The notes under the pieces were generated by a model. That model saw only the letters and a list, made by a program, of their open reading frames with translations, was not told where the DNA came from and made no database searches. A DNA stretch of 25,307 nt from Cudoniella acicularis (Eukaryota > Ascomycota > Leotiomycetes > Helotiales > Helotiaceae): contig JAAMPI010000808.1 of assembly GCA_013054445.1 (NCBI GenBank), forward strand, positions 1 to 25,307, in the 5' to 3' direction. Below, piece by piece: positions 18,441 to 25,307 of this stretch (positions are counted from its first letter, which is position 1; each line of letters begins with the position of its first letter). Made by a program: the position numbers and the translations under genes.

Positions 18441-18938
18441 ATGCCGAGACCCACAACCAGCACACCACCACGATTCCAGTGCGCGTCGAATTCGTCTGCG
18501 ACAAGGCCAAACTCTCATACACGCACGCACTCCCTAGATCCCTGACAAACCCCAGCAATCTCAACGCGCAAAACTTCTCCGCAGTTATCATGCCCATCTT
18601 GAAAGAACGCGAGGCCGCATGTCTCGCGGCGTGCAATGCTAAGTGCGAAAGCTGCAATAATGGCGCCGCCGCTGCTGATTCCAAGAGTGCGATTTTACCC
18701 CCATGTTGTATCTGCATATCGTGGATGATCCTTTCGTGCATGTGCTTACGAGTCCGTGGTGTGGGAAGGGGGAGAAGGAGGCATCAGGATTTTATGGAGA
18801 GGGCGATGGAGGTAGCGGCTGGGGTTATATTTGTGCTGTTTATGGGGGGATGCAAGAAGATGTTGACGTAGGCGTATGAGGTATGGGAAGGAGCATCAGA
18901 GTGTGCATAAGAAGGTTTGTAGGCAGAGGCTAGGTTAG
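18441..18938 (+). pseudogene. Decayed MYND-type zinc-finger gene
   Basis: Three plus-strand frames in succession carry parts of what looks like one protein. The first holds EFVCDKAKLSYTHALPRSL and ends near CNAKCESCNNGAA (to about 18660). The second holds TPMLYLHIVDDPFVHVL and TSPWCGK (from about 18697). The third holds YGKEHQSVHKKVCRQRLG up to a stop at 18936-18938. The last piece resembles the end of a MYND finger (normally YC....C.......H...C), but the Cys after Tyr is missing and the upstream C-x2-C is altered (CAVY instead of CAVC). The only nearby ATG (18441) is in yet another frame and stops early. I infer small indels and point mutations in a former MYND protein, flanked on both sides by A+T-rich sequence. 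An intact gene with unrecognised introns is less likely because key zinc ligands are gone. Confidence 0.5.
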
Positions 18939-19820
18939 GAATAAGACAAAGAGTAGAGCTTTACAGTTAGAGTTATGAGAGTTTTGATGTATGAATAGGA
19001 GAGATAGTTTAAAAGTTTTATTAATTTAAATAAAACATCTCTATTTGATACCCGTGAAGAGATCCTTCCTATTTTCTCTACTAATTCTACGATCCATCTA
19101 AAATCTCATTTCAGTACAGTACACCCGTAGATTCATTCCCCCCTTCAAAGTAAAGGCGTTAGAATAATCTAAATCAATCTACAAGAGAATATCAACATAA
19201 AGGAATATACTATATAAGAGGCGAATAATTAAATATCATCTTGCAAGATAAAGTATCAATTATTCGGAGATGTCTTTTTTTGCTCTCTGGTGCTGTCTTG
19301 TTCGGACATTCCGCTGTATAGATGGGTAAAAGTCGTAGGGGTTAGTGGACACTGGGGTGTTTCTGTTTAACTATAGCTCGATCGTGTATATGTCAAGTGT
19401 TCGAGGTTAAGGGGAAAGAAAGAGAGAGAGAGAGAGAGATTACTGTTACTGATATTACTACTATTATTAGGTATATATATTCATTGTCAATATTTAAGAA
19501 TAAGTTATCAGATCAGTTATGAATTTTCTAGGATTTATTAAGTTTATCAAGTTCTTTTGAATTTTTAGGTTAGACTCTCTAGCCCTGTCTACACACTTAT
19601 ATACTCATAGCATAAGTAAATAAAATAAATACTATAACTAAAAAAAAGTAATAATAGAATAAGGATAATGAAATAGAAAAGAAGATAAGAGAGTAGAGCT
19701 TGGATTAACTATACTAAGCAACTATCCTAAATATAATATTTTCCCTAGTTTGAACAATTATATATATACCACCTTATCCTATCTCTATCTCCTTTCACCT
19801 CCTCTCCTCCCCTCCCAAAC
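18939..19820. other. A+T-rich stretch with a GA microsatellite, no gene
   Basis: This region is low in complexity and stop-dense on both strands. An (AG)n run lies at 19421-19439, followed by ACT/ATT-rich short repeats to about 19470. Composition is similar to the RIP-like blocks, but no element ends were identified. Confidence 0.55.
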
Positions 19821-21934
19821 TCACGAACCCGCACCCGCCGCAAATACCTCAAAAACCAACTCAACATGCTGATCCTCCCCCTCCTCTCCCTCATCATCTA
19901 ACTCAAGATCATGATAATCATCATCATCCTCATCCTCATCATCCTCATCATCCTCATCATCCTCATCATCCTCATCATCCTCATCATCCTCTTCACCATC
20001 TTCATCAGCACCATCGTCCCAAGCCCAGCTTTTGGTTGGACGCTCATCGATCTCGTTGCTGATTTTCCAGAAGGCTGTTGGGCCTGCGGGGCCTTGCTCG
20101 TCGAGGTCTCTGTGCGGTTGTGAGAGGTTAGTTTGGGGGGTATGTAATGTGGTAGATAGAGAAGTGGGAGGGGAAGAGAAGGAGAGAAGGGCCGGGAGAG
20201 GAGCAGAAAATATAGAGAAACTTAGTTGGGAGGCAATGGAGAAAGAGAGAGAGAACGAAAGGAAAACGTACTTGTCAAACCAATGTCCAATAACACCTCT
20301 ACCTGACCCAATGCCACCAAGCTGAATGCCCTCACTCTTCCATCTTTCTTGCCTGTTATATTCATCAGCAGCAGCCTCACCAAAAACCGGGGTCAAAAGT
20401 CAAAAATATAACCCCCCAAAGAACCCAGCCCAGCAGAGGTCAAATCTTCAGACTTACCCGCCATAAATACTCCAGCTCGTCCACCTTATTTCCCCTTCCT
20501 TCGTCATACGCACACAACCCCTAATATTGGAATTTGCATTCGGATCATGTGGCGTATGCACACTCCTACTCTTCCCCTTGAACCACACCACCGGAAACTC
20601 CTGGTTATCATCTTCACCCGGTTCTTCTGTACGGACATACTCGATTTCCATGACGATGAGGCGGACTGCTTCGGTGGCATGGATGGGTGGTAAAGGGGAG
20701 GAGGAGAGAACTTCGTTGTCGAAGTTGAGGCGGAAGAGATCCCGGAAATCTAAGGAGTGAGTGGTTAGGTAAATATCAGTTTCTAGGTGGGATAAAAGAC
20801 GGTAGTGAGATTGCATAAGAGGAAGAGGGAAAATGGTGTAGGGCAGGAATTACCAAGAAAACAAACAACCTGTTATATCATCAGCACTGCTCACCTAATA
20901 CAAAACACTAGAAAAAGCTTACCCTCAGCCAAGACCCCGAAATATTATACGGATCCTGCGGACGCTTCGGGGGAGCCGGCTCACCCGAACCCTCAATCGA
21001 AATGGGCATGAAGCTATTCGGACTTGCCCCTTGCCACGGCGTATGCCAAACGGGCCTAAAATGAACCCTCGTATGCTCCTCAAACTCTCTCAGATTATGC
21101 CCCAGCACAATCATTACCGCCTCCATCTTCTCCCAATCCACGCTCGCTAGTCCATCATCCAGAAACGGTCCCCATAGCGTGTGATCCGTGTAATTCCTTA
21201 AATCGTAAACCATGGAACAGGCATAGGGGTAGGCATTGCGGTATTCTTCGCTGGGGACTTCAATGGGAACGCCGTGGTAACAGTGCAACTTGGCGCTGGC
21301 TTGTCTTTCGGCGAAGGTGTCGGTGTGAATGCGCTTATGTTTTGCGGCTCGTGTGAAGGTTATAGAGCGGCAGAGGAAGGCTTCTTTGTTTTCTCTGGAC
21401 GAGAATGCCTCGCCGAGGAATTGGGTAGTGAGGGAATTTTCCTGGGGGTTGGCAAGTCGAGCTATGTTGACGGCATATTGGGCGACAAAGGAGAGTTTAT
21501 CTTTCTTTAAATACATAGGTAGCACATCTCCATCTGATAAGAATGTTAACAAGGAAAAAGCCTACCTTCTGGGCAACTGTCTGAAAGGATTGTGATTCTG
21601 ATCCTCCAAGATAGCGGTTCAACTTGGCAAATTGGTGCACCTCTTCTTCCCATTGCCAACCTTTAACGATCTTGCGAGGCTCGTCCTACATCAATACCCA
21701 TTCTCAGCACTGTTGCTTGCTCACGCCATGCCAGCCGGCTGTAATAGCGATACCTACAAGACGTTGTGTATAGATATCCTTGAAGAGCAATGCATTCTTG
21801 CGTATGAATTTGTAGAGGCGCGAGCAGGTTCCCGATAATGAAGCTATGTCTTCCGGAGAAACTTGGATGAGGATGCTGTGCAGCAGCTCGTGAGGGATTG
21901 AGTTGAGTGAGGGTCTGGATTCTTGAGGCTCCAT
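19821..21934 (-). CDS. F-box protein with acidic C-terminal tail; one reading-frame conflict
   Basis: Exons are 21934-21758, 21685-21566, 21504-20923, about 20749-20458, 20352-20272 and 20109-19821, or about 513 residues. Introns at 21757-21686, 20457-20353 and 20271-20110 have GTAGGT, GTAAGT and GTACGT donors and matching phases. Residues 12-55 (SIPHELLHSILIQVSPEDIA and on) form the F-box, which binds Skp1 in SCF ubiquitin ligases. The rest fits a fungal F-box family whose C-terminal module has conserved runs such as PNSFMPISIEG, EEPGEDDNQEFPVVWFKG, DPNANSNIRGCVR and FDKDLDEQGPAGPTAFWK; this is presumably substrate recognition. The protein ends in a long Asp/Glu tail. Two places are doubtful. 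Between 20922 and 20750 the only good donor and acceptor differ in phase by one base. Between 21565 and 21505 a 61-nt intron keeps frame, but the sequence inside reads as protein (SDGDVLPMYL) in the downstream frame. It may be a recent pseudogene. Confidence 0.75.
19917..19992. repeat. 9-bp microsatellite encoding an Asp/Glu run
   Basis: About seven copies of a 9-bp unit, CTCATCATC on the plus strand, lie in the last exon of the F-box gene and encode repeats of Asp-Asp-Glu on the minus strand. Copies are nearly identical, so the length is likely to vary between individuals. Confidence 0.85.
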
Positions 21935-23440
21935 GCTTGCTGTTAAGGGGCTTGTATTATTATATCTTGCGATGCTTGGGTTTGCGTCGAGTTGAAACAA
22001 TTATGAATGTTCTTTGAGGAGGTTGATGACGAGCTCGACCGGCAATAGTGAGGGGTCCGGCTTATCGCCGAGTGGGGTTACCGATAGGCGAGCCAATGGT
22101 GTGAGGGGAACTCTTGGCACCGTCCTCGTGAAGATGGATACCTAGGTACTTGCTCTTCAAACCAAAAGTCATGTAACAATTCTTTAAAAGTAGCGATTAA
22201 ATAATTTGAAATGAATCAAGATAGGTCTCAAATAAAAGACAGGTTATCTCTTGAGAGCCGCAAAAATCGATTCTAGACTTCTGCGAAGTTTACCGCTGTC
22301 GAATTCCTGATTATCCAGTCAAACTACTAGCTAGCTACATAATACTAATTCTAGGGATAGTGTTGGGTCAAAGCTTCAAAACGGATTGCTGGGACTCAGT
22401 TACCTTATTCCAGCTGTCTTATACACCTTCTTGTTCCGCTTCATGGAGAATAAGAGGAGGGACCACTGAGAAAATGCCTACGAAAAGCACTTCACCTACC
22501 GCGGTACAATTAGCATCAGCCGGCCCCTAAATTCCTGTCACCCCAACTCCCGCATCTCTCCGATTTCATCCACTCCAAGACGAGAGCCGAGATCTTCAGG
22601 TACCTACATTATTGCCTAGAACTTGGCTGTAGAGTTCCTTGCAGACCCTTTTAAGCATCGCAGCATTTCTGTCACGTATTCTTCTCAATCCAACTCCGAA
22701 CCTACCGTTCACGCACCACAATACCCTTCACCTGCTCGTCCTCGTGCCTGTCAGTCCAATTGAGAAGCTACGTGGCCAGAAGAGAAATAACGTGGCACGG
22801 CGTGTACCTAATATTAGAATGATGGCGTCGACCACCAACCCGGTGTAGCTGGAGTAAACGCTTGACAGAATAGTGAGTATTGGATGTCCTGCTGCAGCAC
22901 TCAGTATCCGATGTCAGTAATATTAGTCGTCGTCAATTCACATTCCAGCCCATGCATCGACTCACCGAGAGGGCCTCCGCTTATACGATCACACAGATTC
23001 TCTTGATTCTGCATCATCAATACTGTCAGGCATGCGGAATCTTTCAAACCTTGAATCGAAAACAACAAAGCAATATTATTTCCAACAAGGCTGAATTGGT
23101 AGCGCAGGCTGACTGGGCTGTGACGAGAACGAGCCTCGGAGAGATTGTGACGGAGGGTGCATATGATGCTTGCAAGGCCCACTCAATCAACCGTCTTTCC
23201 TGTTGGGAAGATGTTGGTATCTCCTCAATAACCCAATAAATCTCCCTGGCCTTCTTCAGCGAAAAACCCTCACCTCCTTCGCGGAACCCGTAAAGTCAGC
23301 AGCTGTGAAACAATTCCACCCTGCTTCTGCTTGGGAATAGACACACCAATTGAAACCTAATCGGTTTCTATTTCGTTCTCAGTCTTCACTGGTAGGAATA
23401 AAGCACTCCATGGAAAATAGACAAACAGAACAGTTGTCCG
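21935..23440. other. Intergenic stretch upstream of the F-box gene, no supported gene
   Basis: The left end should hold the F-box promoter. The plus-strand frame covering about 22880-23239 and the minus-strand frame 23182-22901 have no recognised domain, no convincing start and no splice partners. I saw no repeat worth recording. Confidence 0.45.
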
Positions 23441-24258
23441 AGAGAGGAAGTACTCGGAATCCCAACCAACGCTGTGGAAATCCACGCTATGACACCTGAG
23501 ACGTCTCCCCAAGTTCGGGCGCGTCCCGATGCTCCCGCGCGCGCATAGATTCAGCTAAACTCTCCTCCACTGGGAGGCGATTTTGCCGTAAAAGGCCAAC
23601 ATCCTTCATCCTAACAGATGTGAGATTTGGCGCGTTCAGCGCGAATATCCTTCATCCCACGAATGCCATTCGACACATCACTTTGAACCTAGCACTAACA
23701 AGGGAATGAAACTGACCAGGCAAGGAAAATAGAATGTTCGAAAGTTATTCACATCTTAGCAGGATTCACATATTGCTTTTTGCGCGCCGAACCTTCCTCT
23801 CGTTTGGCGTCGGCGTGTCCCGATAGCACCGTTTTTTCATGTCAAATCCCGTTTGAATGCTGCAAGCTGCAAAGATGTGCCCGATCCGACAGTGCGCAGG
23901 ATCAAGTTTTGACGAATAGCAGCGATATCATATGACCAAACCAGCACCCAAGCAACGCACTGTTGCGTGAGTGTAACGCGCGTTTTGCGTGCAGGAAACA
24001 AAAGCAAGTCGCCGCATTCATCTAGGTGGCGCCCGCCAAAGAAGGCGAGAAACGAATGGCTGTGGGAGCGGTTGTTTAGCTTGTCCTGCGATATATGCAG
24101 GCAACGGTGGAAAGGTCTTTGCATGCAGCTCAGAAGTGTGAGAATGTGACAGACTGAGAAGCGTACATTAGGAAGAGTGGCAGTGAATCATAATTGTACG
24201 AGATGGGCAACTGGGCGCGCGCAGTAGACGGGTTTTTGATTGTGGTTGCGAACTGCGT

Positions 24259-24282
24259 GTCTGCAAGTCTGCAAGTCTGCAA
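24259..24282. repeat. 8-bp tandem repeat, three copies
   Basis: Three exact copies of GTCTGCAA (24259-24266, 24267-24274, 24275-24282) are followed by GAG. They lie in noncoding sequence. Confidence 0.85.
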
Positions 24283-24304
24283 GAGAAAACCAGCCTTGAG
24301 GAGG

Positions 24305-24338
24305 CCCAGGAGGGAGGGAGTCCAGGAGGGAGTCCAGG
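24305..24338. repeat. Purine-rich short tandem repeat
   Basis: The run is built on CCAGGAGGGAG and AGTCCAGGAGGGAGTCCAGG, with a 12-bp period in its right half. The strand is almost free of T and may form a purine-strand structure. Confidence 0.6.
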
Positions 24339-25288
24339 ACAGGAAAGGAGGGGCCGTCTCCGCAACTATCAGCATTCATGTGCAACCGATGGTGTGCCAG
24401 GGCCATGCCTGTTAGACATAACTGACAGCTCTGGCGGCTGGACACGGGAGTACCCTCTGCTCTGCGGTCGGTGGTATGCTGCTGCTGCAGCTTTCTACAA
24501 AAGAACACTGGTCAGCGCGCTGCTTAAGCTTCAACCACCACATCGTGTCATCATCTTCCATCCTCCTCCACGATCGGCTGCGCGACCCGATCGGGGCGGG
24601 AGTTGAGAAGGTGGTACTCGTCTCCAGACTCGCGTGCGCGGGGTGGCTGCGACGGTGCTGCTCTGCGGCCTCAGCTGCCATTGCGACCCTGAGTGTGCTA
24701 AACGAGGACCATGTGCCTGAAAAAAGGAGCTTGGGAGCGCGGGGTGGTGGTGGGTGTGGCAGCTGGAAGGCACTGAGGGAAGCGGTTTCAAACCCTTCTT
24801 TCCGTCCTCTCCCACACTGCAGCGCAGCACACCACAGGCTCACAGCGCCCGAACTGACCGAATATCTCTGCATGCACTGGTCTCGAAATAATAAGGTGTC
24901 CTGCCTATGTCAGCATGACAGCGCATTTGCACTCAAGCTTAAGTTGCGGAGTCGCGTTGTGGTTGTCGTCGTGTCTGCAGAGCACAGCGAGCTTTGTTGA
25001 AGAACGACAGGCGGTGAGGTCGTCCCGATAGCCCTCACACATCACGCTATCTATCACAAACGCTGCTGCCCTCACCGTCTGTTGGGCGTGACGGGTCCGC
25101 GGCCAGTGCCGGAGTGCGTACCGCGTACCTCTTGCTTGGTCGAGCGTGGCGCAATTCGTGTCCTGTTTGTCTTTGGGAGCACGCTGTGTCCAACACAACA
25201 GCGATTTGGCGGTGGATTTATGTGTTGCGCTTCTGAGTAAGTATGTTGCACTGACGCGTGCTTTGCTGCTCTCGCACCCACCATCGTG

Positions 25289-25307
25289 ATGGCTGACGAC
25301 AGCGGTG
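25289..25307 (+). CDS. Possible 5' end of a gene cut by the window edge
   Basis: ATGGCTGACGACAGC at 25289 gives MADDSG and is still open at the last base. It is preceded by pyrimidine-rich CTGCTCTCGCACCCACCATC, a usual leader composition, and by ACGCGT at 25254-25259. Only six codons are visible, so this is a guess from context. Confidence 0.2.

Larger units (their letters stand above)
23441..25288. other. G+C-richer, gene-free stretch with short tandem repeats
   Basis: This is the most G+C-rich part of the window. It has CG-rich words such as CCCGCGCGCGCATAG near 23537 and several overlapping frames on both strands (for example 24476-25000 plus and 24873-24412 minus). The frames are low in complexity, rich in Ser, Arg, Ala and Cys, and without a domain. 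It could be a long promoter and leader for a gene starting at the right edge. Confidence 0.4.

Noticed and set aside
18382..18741. Minus-strand frame of 119 codons
   Set aside because: It is antisense to the MYND relic, has no recognisable domain and is probably chance.
19911..20325. Plus-strand frames with a poly-Ile run
   Set aside because: They are produced by reading the Asp/Glu microsatellite of the F-box gene on the opposite strand.
24412..25000. Overlapping frames of 153 and 174 codons on opposite strands
   Set aside because: Both are low-complexity frames in a G+C-richer stretch, with no domain, splice signals or leader. Neither is supported over the other.
1..25307. tRNA, rRNA and CRISPR search by eye
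   Set aside because: No cloverleaf with a GGTTCGAATCC-type arm, no rRNA-like block and no regularly spaced repeat array was seen.

Overview
The window reads as nuclear DNA of a filamentous ascomycete (Pezizomycotina). The evidence is protein-coding genes broken by short introns (mostly 44-105 nt) with GTRNGT-like donors and CTRAC/CTAAC-like branch sites, a CFEM-domain Pth11-type receptor, a fungal C2H2/NB-ARC protein, and A+T-rich repeat blocks that look like repeat-induced point mutation (RIP). The species cannot be named from the sequence. No rRNA, tRNA, CRISPR or bacterial-type operon was seen.

Layout. 1-2345 is a heavily A+T-mutated retroelement graveyard with internal repeats, three ACGCGT-centred tandem repeats, a TATA-like site and a gag-like frame broken by four stops. 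2346-5744 is a degenerate interval. It holds a small MITE-like element with a TA target duplication, a hypothetical gene with pentapeptide repeats interrupted by one TAA, and a frameshifted relic that resembles an antibiotic-biosynthesis-monooxygenase-like (ABM) fold protein. 5987-7382 (minus) is an intact two-exon gene for a roughly seven-helix membrane protein of a fungus-specific family. 8145-11129 (plus) is a three-exon, 962-residue NLR-like (STAND) protein: coiled coil, three C2H2 fingers, then NB-ARC, without the usual C-terminal repeats. A Copia-like 3' end and LTR lie immediately downstream.

11696-15189 is gene-poor and contains a second TA-flanked MITE-like element and a further inverted-repeat structure. 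15190-16858 (minus) is a six-exon CFEM-domain Pth11-like GPCR whose eight cysteines fit the CFEM spacing almost exactly. 16859-19820 is mostly intergenic, with a decayed MYND zinc-finger gene between A+T-rich stretches. 19821-21934 (minus) is a multi-exon F-box gene whose protein ends in a microsatellite-encoded acidic tail and which has one unresolved reading-frame conflict. From 21935 to the end no gene can be supported, except a possible start codon about 19 bases from the right edge.

The genes do not form a recognisable pathway. The receptor, the NLR-like protein and the F-box protein are fast-evolving fungal families, and their mixing with RIP-affected transposon relics suggests an accessory, repeat-bordered part of a chromosome. 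Exon coordinates were worked out by hand from splice signals and reading-frame phase. No database search was run, so family names rest on motifs and recognition.
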